A stretch of DNA of 64,000 nucleotides from Georgenia sp. SYP-B2076 (GCF_003991205.1 NZ_RXOZ01000035.1:1-64000), one strand, 5' to 3'; shown: positions 1 to 9,476, counted from the stretch's first letter. A program made the numbers and translations. The notes: generated by a model from the letters alone, not told the origin.

Positions 1-81
1 TTCCGAACCCGGAAGCTAAGCCCCTCAGCGCCGATGGTACTGCACGGGAGACTGTGTGGGAGAGTAGGACACCGCCGAACA
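1..81 (+). rRNA. rrf: 5S ribosomal RNA, 3' part (gene starts left of the window)
   Basis: The first ~80 bases match the second half of an actinobacterial 5S rRNA: the TTCCGAACCCGGAAGCTAAG segment, the conserved GCGCCGATGGTACTGC block and the GGGAGAGTAGGAC...CCGCCGAAC 3' arm that would pair with the missing 5' end. An rRNA operon therefore ends at the left edge of the window. The exact 3' end is uncertain by 1-3 bases. Confidence 0.95.
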
Positions 82-92
82 CCCATCAACAG

Positions 93-121
93 AAAGGCCC
101 CCACCACCGGTGGGGGCCTTT
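93..121 (+). terminator. Rho-independent terminator of the rRNA operon
   Basis: A 13-bp GC-rich stem (AAAGGCCCCCACC with GGTGGGGGCCTTT) and a 3-nt loop, 12 bases after the 5S end. The stem itself ends in a T tract. Confidence 0.9.
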
Positions 122-122
122 C

Positions 123-574
123 TGCATCCCGGACGTGAGAATCCCGTCTTGTCGCCTTCCCGGGGGTCCAACGAAACGGGACCCACCGGCAGGTGGCGGC
201 CTCTTCAGGGCCGCAAACAATGCCGGTCGACGAGCGACGCCCCAGGACGCCAGGCGTCACGCCCGCAGCCGACGTCGGGTCCGCGTTAGACGCTAGGACC
301 TGACCGCTCGGCGCCGAAAGCCGGACCGCGGGCGGAGCGCCCGGCACGGTTAGGACTTGACCGCTCGACGTGGGGTGGGGTGGGGACTCGGCCGCTCCGC
401 GCACTTGCCCTGCGCGGCGGGGCGGCCAGGCGTTCGTTCTTGGGCGCGCCGTCCGAATGTGCGTGCGGGGAAGCCCCTATTGCGCCGTCGGGGGCGGATA
501 GCGCATCGTCAGTAGCCCGGGCGCCTGCTGAAGCGCGCTGGGCCGTCAACGCCGCGACTCGATTGGTCGAGAAG
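123..574. other. Intergenic region between rRNA operon and peptide transporter
   Basis: About 450 bases without a convincing gene. It holds two copies of a short repeat, AGGAC(C/T)TGACCGCTCG, at 295 and 352, 57 bases apart; a third copy lies at 25847. Reading frames run through the region but their codons look like GC-rich noise. The transporter frame stays open back to 380 but lacks family similarity before 575. Confidence 0.6.
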
Positions 575-2131
575 ATGCCTGACAATCACGAACCGAGCAA
601 CCCGGCCGTCACCGGAGACCATTCGCCGGCGCCGGGAGACACGCGAGAGGTCCCCAGGAACACGGCGTTCTTCGGGCACCCGCTCGGCCTCCTGACCCTG
701 TTCGGGACGGAGCTGTGGGAGCGGTTCAGCTACTACGGCATGCGCGCGATCCTGCTCTTCTACCTCACCGACACGGTCGCCAAGGGCGGCCTGGCCATGG
801 AGCAGACGAGCGGGCTGGCGCTCGTCTCGATCTACGGCACGTCGGTCTACCTGCTCTCGGTGGTGGGCGGCTGGCTCGCCGACCGGATGATCGGCGCGCG
901 CCGCTCGGTGCTCTACGGCGGCATCATCATCGCCGCCGGCCACGTCCTGCTCACGGTCCCCATCGCGGCGTCCTCCTACCTGGGCATCGCCTGCGTCGCC
1001 CTGGGGACGGGGCTGCTCAAGCCCAACGTCTCGAGCATGGTCGGGGAGCTCTACGATCGCGGCGACCCCCGCCGTGACGGCGCGTTCTCGATCTTCTACA
1101 TGGGCATCAACCTCGGCTCGCTCGCCGCGCCGTTCCTGGTCGGGCTGGCCCGCACCTGGGGTGGCTACCACGCCGGGTTCGCCGTGGCGGCGGTCGGCAT
1201 GGCGCTGGCGCTGATCTTCTTCGTGGCCGGCCGTCGCCTCCTCGGCGGTGCCGGTGACACGGTGACCAACCCGCTCCAGCCGCACGAGGGCCCCGCCGTC
1301 ATCAGGTGGGGAGTGATCGGCGTGGTGGTGATCATCGCGCTCGTAGCCGCCGTAAAGCTCGTGACGCAGGGCTCACTCCTCTCGACGTTCATCGACACGA
1401 TGTCGATCCTCGCCTTCGCCACCCCGGTCCTGTACTTCGTCGTCATGTACCGCTCCCCGAGGGTCACCGCGCACGAGCGGTCCCGGGTGCTCGCCTACAT
1501 ACCGCTGTTCGTCACGGCCATGATCTTCTGGATGATCTTCGAGCAGGCCGCGACGACGATGGCGGCGTTCGCCGAGAACCGCACGCAGCTGAACCTGTTC
1601 GGCCGGACACTCCCGCCGGAGCTGTTCCAGTCCATCAACCCGGCCCTCATCGTGATCTTGGCGCCCGTGTTCGCGGGCCTCTGGGTCAAGCTCAAGGGGC
1701 ACCCGCCCACGGCGATCAAGTTCGCCCTCGGCCTCGGGCTCGCCGCGCTCTCGTTCCTGTTCCTCGCGGGCATGTCCGCCCGCTACGCGGACACCCTCGC
1801 ACCCGCGTGGGTCCTCGGCGTGACCTACCTGCTCCAGACCCTCGGCGAGCTGTGCCTGTCGCCCGTCGGCCTCGCGGCGACGACGCTGCTGGCGCCGGCG
1901 GCGTTCCGCAGCCAGTCGATGGCGCTGTGGTTCCTCGCCCCCGCCGCGGGGCAGGCCATCACCGCCCAGCTCGTGCAGGTGACCGAGGGCACGTCGGACT
2001 CGACGTACTTCGGCGGCATCGGCGTGGTCGCCATGATCTTCGCGATCGCGCTCCTCACCCTCTCGCCGTGGGTCACGCGGCACATCAAGGCCGGCGCCGA
2101 GACCGTCGAGGAGGTCGAGCTCGAGTCGTGA
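575..2131 (+). CDS. Proton-coupled oligopeptide transporter (POT/PTR2 family)
   Basis: Predicted 518-residue inner-membrane symporter that takes up di- and tripeptides with protons. The family ExxERFxYY proton-coupling motif is at about residues 46-54 (ELWERFSYYG), and the PTR2 signature FYMGIN is at 174-179. About 12-14 hydrophobic segments follow, ending in a short charged tail; the length is normal for DtpT-like proteins. I chose the ATG at 575 because the ~65 upstream residues of the open frame are not transporter-like. A weak GAGAAG stands just before it. It sits alone between the rRNA operon and ilvD. Substrate range cannot be read from sequence. Confidence 0.88.
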   Translation: MPDNHEPSNPAVTGDHSPAPGDTREVPRNTAFFGHPLGLLTLFGTELWERFSYYGMRAILLFYLTDTVAKGGLAMEQTSGLALVSIYGTSVYLLSVVGGWLADRMIGARRSVLYGGIIIAAGHVLLTVPIAASSYLGIACVALGTGLLKPNVSSMVGELYDRGDPRRDGAFSIFYMGINLGSLAAPFLVGLARTWGGYHAGFAVAAVGMALALIFFVAGRRLLGGAGDTVTNPLQPHEGPAVIRWGVIGVVVIIALVAAVKLVTQGSLLSTFIDTMSILAFATPVLYFVVMYRSPRVTAHERSRVLAYIPLFVTAMIFWMIFEQAATTMAAFAENRTQLNLFGRTLPPELFQSINPALIVILAPVFAGLWVKLKGHPPTAIKFALGLGLAALSFLFLAGMSARYADTLAPAWVLGVTYLLQTLGELCLSPVGLAATTLLAPAAFRSQSMALWFLAPAAGQAITAQLVQVTEGTSDSTYFGGIGVVAMIFAIALLTLSPWVTRHIKAGAETVEEVELES

Positions 2132-2191
2132 CCCCCGCCCGGGACGGCGTCCGTCCTGCGATCCGTGCCGGTCACGGTGCCGTGCGCGCCC

Positions 2192-2197
2192 TAGACT
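2192..2197 (+). promoter_or_regulatory. -10 box of a probable leaderless ilvD transcript
   Basis: TAGACT fits the actinobacterial TANNNT -10. Six bases separate it from the ilvD ATG, so transcription would begin at or next to the start codon. No Shine-Dalgarno sequence is present. Confidence 0.55.
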
Positions 2198-2203
2198 CGC
2201 CGC

Positions 2204-3913
2204 ATGAGCACTGACGCCCCAGCACGTCCCGACATCAAGCCCCGCAGCCGCCAGGTAACCGACGGCATCGAAGCCACAGCCTCCCGCGGCATGCTCCGCG
2301 GCGTGGGCATGGGGGACGAGGACTTCGCCAAGCCCCAGATCGGTATCGCGAGCTCGTGGAACGAGATCACGCCCTGCAACCTCTCCCTCGACCGTCTCGC
2401 GCAGGCGGCCAAGGAGGGCGTGCACGCCGGCGGCGGCTACCCGATGCAGTTCGGCACGATCTCGGTCTCGGACGGCATCTCCATGGGCCACGAGGGGATG
2501 CACTTCTCCCTCGTCTCGCGCGACGTCATCGCCGACTCCGTCGAGACCGTCATGCAGGCAGAGCGTCTCGACGGCTCCGTGCTGCTCGCCGGCTGCGACA
2601 AGTCCTTGCCCGGCATGCTCATGGCCGCGGCGCGCCTCGACCTGGCGAGCGTGTTCATCTACGCCGGTTCGATCATGCCCGGCTACGTCAGGCTCTCCGA
2701 CGGCACCGAGAAGGACGTCACGATCATCGACGCCTTCGAGGCGGTGGGCGCGTGCTCCCGCGGGCTCATGAGCACCGAGGACCTCGGCCGCATCGAGCGC
2801 GCGATCTGCCCGGGCGAGGGCGCCTGCGGCGGGTACTACACCGCGAACACCATGGCGACCGTCGCCGAGGCCATGGGCATGTCGATCCCGGGGTCGGCCA
2901 CGCCGCCGTCGGCCGACCGCCGGCGCGACGCCGGCGCCCACCGCGCCGGTGAGGCCGTCGTCGAGATGCTGCGCCAGGGCCTCACCTCGCACGACATCAT
3001 GACCAAGGGGGCGTTCGAGAACGCCATCGCCGTCGTCCAGGCCTTCGGCGGCTCCACGAACGCCGTCCTGCACCTGCTCGCCATCGCCCACGAGGCGGAC
3101 GTCGACCTCACCCTGGGCGACTTCGCGCGCATCGGCGCCAAGGTGCCGCACCTGGCCAACCTCAAGCCTTACGGGCAGTACGTCATGAACGACGTCGACA
3201 AGGTCGGCGGCATCCAGGTGGTCATGAAGTCCTTGCTCGACGAGGGCCTGCTCGACGGCGACTGCATGACCGTGACCGGCAAGACCGTGGCCGAGAACCT
3301 CGAGAAGCTCGCGCCCGAGGCCCCCGACGGCAAGGTGCTGCGCTCCACGAGCGACCCGATCGCGAAGACCGGCGGGATCACCATCCTCCACGGCTCGCTG
3401 GCGCCCGAGGGCGCGGTCGTCAAGTCGGCGGGCTTCGAGACCGACGTCTTCGAGGGCACGGCCCGCGTGTTCGACCGCGAGCGTGCCGCCATGGACGCCC
3501 TCGAGGACGGCACCATCACGCACGGCGACGTCGTCGTCATCCGCTACGAGGGCCCCAAGGGCGGCCCCGGCATGCGGGAGATGCTCGCGATCACCGGCGC
3601 CATCAAGGGCGCGGGGCTCGGCAAGGACGTGCTCCTCCTCACCGACGGCCGGTTCTCGGGCGGCACGACCGGCCTGTGCGTCGGCCACGTCGCGCCCGAG
3701 GCCGTCGACGCCGGCCCCATCGCCTTCATCAGGGACGGCGACCGGATCCGCCTCGACGTCGGCAACGGCCGGCTGGACCTCCTGGTCGACGAGGCCGAGC
3801 TCGAGGCGCGCAAGCAGGGCTGGGAGCCGCTGGCCCCGAAGTTCACCAAGGGCGTGCTCGGTAAGTACACCAAACTCGTGCAGTCCGCCTCGCGCGGCGC
3901 CATCCTCGAGTAG
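2204..3913 (+). CDS. ilvD: Dihydroxy-acid dehydratase
   Basis: 569-residue Fe-S enzyme that dehydrates 2,3-dihydroxy-isovalerate and 2,3-dihydroxy-3-methylvalerate to the keto acids of valine and isoleucine. Candidate cluster cysteines are C58 (NEITPCNLS), C131 (GCDKSLPGM) and C208 ([15 protein letters not shown]). The [11 protein letters not shown] block and the C-terminal GRFSGGTTG region are also present. Length is normal for the family. The ATG at 2204 lies 6 bases after a TAGACT -10 box, so the mRNA is probably leaderless. The gene stands about 8 kb from ilvBNC and has its own terminator, so it is transcribed separately from the main ilv block. Confidence 0.97.
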   Translation: MSTDAPARPDIKPRSRQVTDGIEATASRGMLRGVGMGDEDFAKPQIGIASSWNEITPCNLSLDRLAQAAKEGVHAGGGYPMQFGTISVSDGISMGHEGMHFSLVSRDVIADSVETVMQAERLDGSVLLAGCDKSLPGMLMAAARLDLASVFIYAGSIMPGYVRLSDGTEKDVTIIDAFEAVGACSRGLMSTEDLGRIERAICPGEGACGGYYTANTMATVAEAMGMSIPGSATPPSADRRRDAGAHRAGEAVVEMLRQGLTSHDIMTKGAFENAIAVVQAFGGSTNAVLHLLAIAHEADVDLTLGDFARIGAKVPHLANLKPYGQYVMNDVDKVGGIQVVMKSLLDEGLLDGDCMTVTGKTVAENLEKLAPEAPDGKVLRSTSDPIAKTGGITILHGSLAPEGAVVKSAGFETDVFEGTARVFDRERAAMDALEDGTITHGDVVVIRYEGPKGGPGMREMLAITGAIKGAGLGKDVLLLTDGRFSGGTTGLCVGHVAPEAVDAGPIAFIRDGDRIRLDVGNGRLDLLVDEAELEARKQGWEPLAPKFTKGVLGKYTKLVQSASRGAILE

Positions 3914-3992
3914 CGGCCGCCCTCGGGCGCCGGCGGCGGCAGGACCGCGCACCCCGCACGCCGCGCGCCCGAGGCCTCCGTGCCGGTGACGA

Positions 3993-4022
3993 ACGGCCCG
4001 CACCCCACGGGGTGCGGGCCGT
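3993..4022 (+). terminator. Rho-independent-type terminator after ilvD
   Basis: A 14-bp GC-rich stem (ACGGCCCGCACCCC with GGGGTGCGGGCCGT) with a tiny 2-nt loop, 80 bases after the ilvD stop. The downstream T tract is poor, which is common in GC-rich actinomycetes. Confidence 0.75.
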
Positions 4023-4053
4023 CTCCGTGCCGTGAAGGCCGTCAGATAACGAT

Positions 4054-4082
4054 GTGACCTCGCCACCGCGCGGGTGTATAAG
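4054..4082 (+). promoter_or_regulatory. Candidate promoter of the first cstA
   Basis: GTGACC (4054-4059), a 17-bp spacer and TATAAG (4077-4082). The -35 hexamer is identical to that of the ilvB leader promoter. It would give a 5' untranslated region of about 70 bases before cstA. Confidence 0.5.
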
Positions 4083-4158
4083 GTACGTGGAACGTCCGTT
4101 AGTCGTTCCGTGTATCCGGGCGGCGACGCTGCGGCCCGGCCGAACGCTGGAGACGCAC

Positions 4159-6456
4159 ATGTTGAGACAGAAGCACGTCGATGTCGTGCGCACCGATCCC
4201 GCGAGACCACCGGTCGCCGTGATCGATCGCACCCCGATGACCCCCCGCAAGAAGATTCTCTTCGCCGTCATCGCGCTGGTGGCGGCGGTCGCGTGGGCCA
4301 TCATCGCATTCGTCCGCGGCGAGGAGGTCAACGCCCGCTGGTTCGTCGTGGCCGCGGTCGGCACGTACATCATCGGCTACCGCTTCTACGCCCGGCTCAT
4401 CGAGTACAAGGTCGTGCGGCCCCGCGACGACCGCGCCACCCCGGCCGAGCTCTACGACAACGGCAAGGACTACGAGCCGACGGACCGGCGCGTGCTCTTC
4501 GGCCACCACTTCGCGGCCATCGCCGGCGCGGGGCCCCTGGTGGGTCCGGTCATGGCGGCCCAGATGGGCTACCTGCCCGGCACGATCTGGATCGTCATCG
4601 GCGCGGTGCTGGCCGGCGCGGTCCAGGACTACCTGGTCCTGTGGCTCTCCGTCCGCCGTCGCGGGCGCTCCCTCGGGCAGATGGTCCGCGACGAGCTCGG
4701 CACGGTCGGGGGCGTCGCCGGGCTCATCGGCGTCTTCGCCATCATGATCATCATCATCGCCGTGCTCGGGCTCATCGTCGTCAACGCGCTCGCCGAGAGC
4801 CCGTGGGGCGTGTTCTCCATCGCGATGACCATCCCGATCGCCCTGTTCATGGGGATCTACCTGCGGTTCCTGCGCCCGGGCAAGGTCGCCGAGGTCTCGG
4901 CCATCGGCGTCGTGCTGCTCCTGGCCGCGATCATCGCCGGCGGCTACGTGAACGGCTCGGACTGGGGCCAGGAGTACCTGACCCTGAGCAAGGTCACCCT
5001 GGCCTGGTGCCTGATCATCTACGGCTTCGCCGCCTCCGTCCTGCCCGTGTGGCTGCTCCTCGCGCCCCGCGACTACCTCTCGACCTACATGAAGGTCGGC
5101 ACCATCGCCCTCCTCGCCATCGGCATCCTGTGGGTCGGCCCGCAGGTCCAGGCCCCGGCGGTGAGCAGCTTCGCGATCAACGGCGACGGGCCCGCCTTCG
5201 CGGGCACCCTGTTCCCGTTCCTGTTCATCACCATCGCGTGCGGCGCGCTCTCCGGGTTCCACTCGCTCATCGCCTCCGGCACCACGCCCAAGCTGCTGGA
5301 GAAGGAGGGGCAGGCGCGCATCATCGGCTACGGCGGGATGCTCACCGAGTCCTTCGTCGCGATCATGGCGCTCGTGACGGCCGTCGTCGTCGACCAGAAC
5401 CTCTACTTCGCGATGAACGCGCCGGCCACCCTGACCGGAGGCACGCCGGAGACGGCGGCCGCCTACGTCAACTCGCTCGGCGTCGGGTCCTCGCCCGTGA
5501 CCCCTGACCAGATCAGCGGGGCGGCGGCGGGCGTGGGGGAGGAGTCGATCATCTCCCGCACCGGCGGCGCGCCCACGCTGGCCTTCGGGATGTCCGAGGT
5601 GCTCTCGCAGATGCTCGGCGGGGACGCGCTCAAGGCGTTCTGGTACCACTTCGCCATCATGTTCGAGGCGCTGTTCATCCTCACCACGGTCGACGCCGGA
5701 ACCCGCGTCGCGCGGTTCATGCTCACCGACACCCTCGGCAACCTGGGCGGCTCCTTCCGGAAGTTCCGTGACCCGTCGTGGCGCGTGGGCGCCTGGGTGG
5801 CCTCCCTCGTGGTGGTCGCCGCGTGGGGCGCGATCCTGCTCATGGGCGTCACGGACCCCCTCGGCGGCATCAACACCCTCTTCCCGCTCTTCGGCATCGC
5901 GAACCAGCTGCTCGCCGCCATCGCGCTGACGCTCGTCTTCGTGGTCCTGATGAAGAAGAAGCTGTACAAGTGGGCGTGGATGGCCGGCGTGCCGCTGGCC
6001 TGGGACCTCCTGGTCACCATGACGGCCTCGTACCAGAAGATCTTCTCCGCCAACCCGGCCCTGGGGTACTGGGCGCAGAACCGCCGGTTCGTCGCCGCGC
6101 GCGAGGCCGGCGAGACCTCGCTCGGCACCGCCGCCACGCCGGAGGCGATGGACGCGGTCATCCGCAACACCTACATCCAGACGTCGCTGTCGGTCCTGTT
6201 CGCGGTGCTCGTGCTCGTCGTCTTCGTCACCGGGATGGTGGTCGTGGTCCGCTCCGTGCGCGCCGGCGGCCTTCCGACGTCGGAGGAGGGGGACGAGCCC
6301 TCGCACCGGTTCGCGCCGCGGGGCCTGAGGGCGACCGAGGCCGAGAAGGCGATCGAGGCCGAGTGGCTCGAGGTGGACCCGGACGCCGTCTTCCACGGCG
6401 CGAAGGGCCACGCGCGCGACCACGAGGAGCGCGACCACGAGGAGGCGGTGCGTTGA
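4159..6456 (+). CDS. cstA: Carbon starvation protein CstA, copy 1
   Basis: 765-residue polytopic membrane protein of the CstA/BtsT family. Characterised members carry pyruvate, and peptide uptake has also been attributed to CstA. The N-terminal CstA domain begins after a cytoplasmic head with the TPRKKILFAV segment. The FGHHFAAIAGAGPLVGPV block, the SGFHSLIASGTTPK loop and the conserved DAGTRVARFMLTD region are present. It has a longer charged C-terminus than E. coli CstA (701 aa). I chose ATG 4159 because the second copy has the same start context and a GGAGA stands upstream. A small partner overlaps its stop, and a second cstA follows, with patches of near identity to this one. Confidence 0.95.
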   Translation: MLRQKHVDVVRTDPARPPVAVIDRTPMTPRKKILFAVIALVAAVAWAIIAFVRGEEVNARWFVVAAVGTYIIGYRFYARLIEYKVVRPRDDRATPAELYDNGKDYEPTDRRVLFGHHFAAIAGAGPLVGPVMAAQMGYLPGTIWIVIGAVLAGAVQDYLVLWLSVRRRGRSLGQMVRDELGTVGGVAGLIGVFAIMIIIIAVLGLIVVNALAESPWGVFSIAMTIPIALFMGIYLRFLRPGKVAEVSAIGVVLLLAAIIAGGYVNGSDWGQEYLTLSKVTLAWCLIIYGFAASVLPVWLLLAPRDYLSTYMKVGTIALLAIGILWVGPQVQAPAVSSFAINGDGPAFAGTLFPFLFITIACGALSGFHSLIASGTTPKLLEKEGQARIIGYGGMLTESFVAIMALVTAVVVDQNLYFAMNAPATLTGGTPETAAAYVNSLGVGSSPVTPDQISGAAAGVGEESIISRTGGAPTLAFGMSEVLSQMLGGDALKAFWYHFAIMFEALFILTTVDAGTRVARFMLTDTLGNLGGSFRKFRDPSWRVGAWVASLVVVAAWGAILLMGVTDPLGGINTLFPLFGIANQLLAAIALTLVFVVLMKKKLYKWAWMAGVPLAWDLLVTMTASYQKIFSANPALGYWAQNRRFVAAREAGETSLGTAATPEAMDAVIRNTYIQTSLSVLFAVLVLVVFVTGMVVVVRSVRAGGLPTSEEGDEPSHRFAPRGLRATEAEKAIEAEWLEVDPDAVFHGAKGHARDHEERDHEEAVR

Positions 6457-6698
6457 CGGCGGTGGCCGACGGCGCGCGCGGCGGACGGGACGTCCTCGTG
6501 CGCGCCTCGTCCGCCGCGGGACGCGCCCTGGGCGCCGTGCGCTGGTACATCACCACGGTGATGGGTGACCACGACTACGCGCGCTTCGTCGCCCACCAGC
6601 AGCGCGTGCACCCGGGCGCGCCCGTCCCCACGGAGAAGGAGTTCTGGCGCCGCCGCTGGGCGGAGCAGGACGCCAACCCCGGCGCGCGCTGCTGCTGA
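6453..6698 (+). CDS. Small CstA partner protein (YbdD/YjiX family), copy 1
   Basis: 81-residue cytoplasmic protein of the family encoded next to CstA-type transporters (E. coli YbdD, YjiX). The family core RWYITTVMGDHDYARF and the tail EKEFWRRRWAEQ...GARCC are present. The start is the TTG at 6453, inside TTGA, which overlaps the cstA stop codon; GGAGG at 6441-6445 is well placed. Translation is therefore coupled to cstA, and no ATG in frame would give a full-length family member. The last two residues are Cys-Cys, as in the second copy. The molecular role is not established; a link to transporter function is inferred from the constant pairing. Confidence 0.88.
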   Translation: MTAVADGARGGRDVLVRASSAAGRALGAVRWYITTVMGDHDYARFVAHQQRVHPGAPVPTEKEFWRRRWAEQDANPGARCC

Positions 6699-6715
6699 GC
6701 GCAGCTCGCACCGGC

Positions 6716-6747
6716 GAGGGGCCGTCACCCACGGGTGGCGGCCCCTC
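6716..6747 (+). terminator. Terminator between the two cstA units
   Basis: A 15-nt arm GAGGGGCCGTCACCC pairs with GGGTGGCGGCCCCTC across a very short loop, 18 bases after the first partner gene. It implies that the two cstA units are transcribed separately. Confidence 0.75.
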
Positions 6748-6930
6748 GTCCGTTCGGGGGCCTTGACCCCGGGCGCGGGCCGGATCCCGGCGCGGCCGGT
6801 CGCCCGTCGCGGCGGCCCGCCGCGAAGTGGCAGGGCGCGCACCGGCGGTGTATGACTGCTTCGACGGCCGCCCCGCCGTCGTGGTCCGGTGCGGTGCCGC
6901 AGCCCGCCGGTGAGTCGCCGGGAGAGCCTG

Positions 6931-9216
6931 ATGTCTCATTCCGATGTTGTCGACACGGTCCGCACCGACCCGTCCCGCCCGCCGGTGGCGGTGATCGACC
7001 GCAGCCCGATGACCCCCCGCAAGAAGCTGGTCTTCGCGGTCATCGCGTTGGTGGCGGCGGTGGCGTGGGCGATGATCGCGATCGTGCGCGGCGAGACCGT
7101 CAACGCGCGCTGGTTCGTCGTGGCCGCGGTCGGCACGTACATCGTCGGCTACCGCTTCTACGCCCGGCTCATCGAGTACAAGGTCGTGCGGCCCCGCGAC
7201 GACCGCGCCACCCCGGCGGAGCTGTACCGCAACGGGAAGGACTATGAGCCGACGGACCGGCGCGTGCTCTTCGGCCACCACTTCGCGGCCATCGCCGGGG
7301 CCGGCCCGCTCGTCGGCCCCGTCCTCGCCGCCCAGATGGGCTATCTGCCCGGGGCCATCTGGATCGTCATCGGCGCGGTGCTCGCCGGCGCCGTCCAGGA
7401 CTACCTCGTCCTCACCCTCTCGGTGCGCCGGCGCGGCCGGTCGCTCGGGCAGATGGTCCGCGACGAGACCGGCACGGTCGGCGGCGTCGCCGGGCTCATC
7501 GGCGTCTTCGCCATCATGATCATCATCATCGCGGTCCTCGGCCTGGTGGTCGTCAACGCGCTCGCCCAGAGCCCGTGGGGCGTGTTCTCCATCGCGATGA
7601 CGATCCCGATCGCCCTGTTCATGGGGATCTACCTGCGGTTCCTGCGCCCGGGCAAGGTGACCGAGGTGTCCCTGATCGGCGTGGTCCTCCTCCTGCTGGC
7701 GATCATCGCCGGCGGCTGGGTGAACGGCACCGGCTGGGGCCAGGAGTACCTGACGCTGGGCAAGGTCACCCTCGCGTGGTGCCTGATCGTCTACGGCTTC
7801 GCCGCGTCCGTGCTGCCGGTGTGGCTGCTCCTCGCGCCCCGCGACTACCTCTCGACGTTCATGAAGGTCGGCACCATCGTGCTGCTGGCGCTGGGGATCC
7901 TCCTGGTCGGCCCGCACGTCCAGGCGCCCGCCGTCAGCCACTTCGCGCTGGACGGCACAGGCCCGGCCTTCGCCGGGAAGCTGTTCCCGTTCCTGTTCAT
8001 CACCATCGCGTGCGGCGCGCTCTCCGGGTTCCACTCCCTCATCTCCTCCGGCACGACGCCGAAGATGCTCGAGAAGGAGAGCCAGGCGCGCATCATCGGC
8101 TACGGCGGGATGCTCACCGAGTCCTTCGTCGCGATCATGGCGCTGCTGACGGCCGTCGTCATCGACCAGCACCTCTACTTCGTCATGAACGCCCCCGACG
8201 CCGTGACCGGCGGGACCCCGGAGACCGCGGCGGCCTACGTGAACGGGCTGGGCCTCGGCGGCGTCGACGTCACGCCCGGCACGATCGCCGGCGCGGCCTC
8301 GGGCGTGGGGGAGGAGTCGATCATCTCCCGGACCGGCGGCGCGCCCACGCTGGCGTTCGGCATGTCGCAGGTCCTCTCGGGCGCCCTGGGCGGGGATGCG
8401 CTCAAGGCGTTCTGGTACCACTTCGCCATCATGTTCGAGGCGCTGTTCATCCTCACCACGGTCGACGCCGGAACCCGCGTCGCGCGGTTCATGCTCACCG
8501 ACACCCTCGGCAACCTGGGCGGCTCCTTCCGGAAGTTCCGCGATCCGTCGTGGCGCGTGGGCGCCTGGGTGGCCTCCCTCGTGGTGGTCGCCGCGTGGGG
8601 CGCGATCCTGCTCATGGGCGTCACGGACCCCCTCGGCGGCATCAACACCCTCTTCCCGCTCTTCGGCATCGCGAACCAGCTGCTCGCCGCCATCGCGCTG
8701 ACGGTGGTGTTCGTCGTGATCATGAAGAAGCAGCTGTACCGGTGGGCCTGGATCGCGGGCGTGCCCCTGGCGTGGGACCTGATCGTGACGATGACCGCCT
8801 CGTACCAGAAGGTCTTCAGCGCCGACCCGGCGATCGGGTACTGGGCGCAGAACCGCCGGTTCGTCGGTGCGCGGGAGGCGGGCGAGACCAGCCTGGGCAG
8901 CGCCACCGACCCCGCCGCCATGGACGCCGTCATCCGCAACACCTACATCCAGACGACGCTGCAGGCCCTGTTCGCCGTGCTCGTGCTCATCGTGTTCCTC
9001 GCGGGCATGGTCGTCGTCGTGCGGTCGGTGCGCGCCGGCGGCCTGCCGACCTCGGAGGAGGGCGACGAGCCCTCGCACCGGTTCGCGCCGACCGGTCTGA
9101 TCGCCACGAAGACGGAGAAGGAGATCGAGGCCGAGTGGCTCGCCGTCGATCCCGAGGGCGTCTTCCACGGCGCGCAGGGCCACGCGGGCGACCACGCGAA
9201 GCAGGCGGCACGGTGA
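6931..9216 (+). CDS. cstA: Carbon starvation protein CstA, copy 2
   Basis: 761-residue paralogue of the upstream CstA with the same layout: TPRKKLVFAV head, FGHHFAAIAGAGPLVGPV, SGFHSLISSGTTPK, DAGTRVARFMLTD and a charged tail. The start ATG follows GGGAGAG. The N-terminal ~15 residues and the loops differ from copy 1. In contrast, two stretches (7108-7217 and 8398-8703) are almost identical to copy 1 at DNA level at a constant 2772-bp offset. A weak TGGCAG-17-TATGAC promoter precedes it (6828-6856). Keeping two divergent copies suggests different substrates or conditions, but the sequence does not say which. Confidence 0.95.
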   Translation: MSHSDVVDTVRTDPSRPPVAVIDRSPMTPRKKLVFAVIALVAAVAWAMIAIVRGETVNARWFVVAAVGTYIVGYRFYARLIEYKVVRPRDDRATPAELYRNGKDYEPTDRRVLFGHHFAAIAGAGPLVGPVLAAQMGYLPGAIWIVIGAVLAGAVQDYLVLTLSVRRRGRSLGQMVRDETGTVGGVAGLIGVFAIMIIIIAVLGLVVVNALAQSPWGVFSIAMTIPIALFMGIYLRFLRPGKVTEVSLIGVVLLLLAIIAGGWVNGTGWGQEYLTLGKVTLAWCLIVYGFAASVLPVWLLLAPRDYLSTFMKVGTIVLLALGILLVGPHVQAPAVSHFALDGTGPAFAGKLFPFLFITIACGALSGFHSLISSGTTPKMLEKESQARIIGYGGMLTESFVAIMALLTAVVIDQHLYFVMNAPDAVTGGTPETAAAYVNGLGLGGVDVTPGTIAGAASGVGEESIISRTGGAPTLAFGMSQVLSGALGGDALKAFWYHFAIMFEALFILTTVDAGTRVARFMLTDTLGNLGGSFRKFRDPSWRVGAWVASLVVVAAWGAILLMGVTDPLGGINTLFPLFGIANQLLAAIALTVVFVVIMKKQLYRWAWIAGVPLAWDLIVTMTASYQKVFSADPAIGYWAQNRRFVGAREAGETSLGSATDPAAMDAVIRNTYIQTTLQALFAVLVLIVFLAGMVVVVRSVRAGGLPTSEEGDEPSHRFAPTGLIATKTEKEIEAEWLAVDPEGVFHGAQGHAGDHAKQAAR

Positions 9217-9476
9217 CCGCCGAGGCCCGGGCGCCGCGTGCGGCGACCAGCGCGGCCGGGGCGCCGGGCACCGAGGGGACGGCGCGCGCGGCGACCGTCC
9301 GCGCCGCCCGCGCGGTGCGCTGGTACGTGCGGGCCTTGATGGGCGACGGCGACTACGAGCGTTACGTCGCGTACCTCCGGCGCGCCCATCCGGATGCCGA
9401 GGTGCCCACCGAGAAGGAGTTCTGGTGCCGGCGCTGGGCCGAGCAGGAGGCGAACCCGGGCGCGCGCTGCTGCTGA
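9213..9476 (+). CDS. Small CstA partner protein (YbdD/YjiX family), copy 2
   Basis: 87-residue paralogue of the protein at 6453, again starting inside the stop codon of its cstA (GTGA overlap, GTG at 9213). The shared core is RWYVRALMGDGDYERY, with a tail EKEFWCRRWAEQEANPGARCC. The first ~30 residues are alanine-rich and unlike copy 1. The start overlap and the absence of any other upstream start fix the GTG. Each CstA here has its own partner, which argues for a specific pairing between the two proteins. Confidence 0.88.
   Translation: MTAEARAPRAATSAAGAPGTEGTARAATVRAARAVRWYVRALMGDGDYERYVAYLRRAHPDAEVPTEKEFWCRRWAEQEANPGARCC

Noticed and set aside
54-296. An 80-codon frame at the 5S end
   Set aside because: It begins inside the 5S gene and runs through the terminator.
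4023-4158. CRP/GlxR-type site (TGTGA-N6-TCACA) before the first cstA
   Set aside because: TGTGACC is present at 4053 but the second half-site is not; it is better read as a -35 hexamer.
1373-4210. A 945-codon open frame on the minus strand across the peptide transporter and ilvD
   Set aside because: It is antisense to two well-supported genes. In GC-rich DNA such frames stay open because stop codons are rare; its translation is Arg/Ala/Asp/Gly-rich with no motif. The same holds for long antisense frames over both cstA genes, cimA, ilvBN and leuC.
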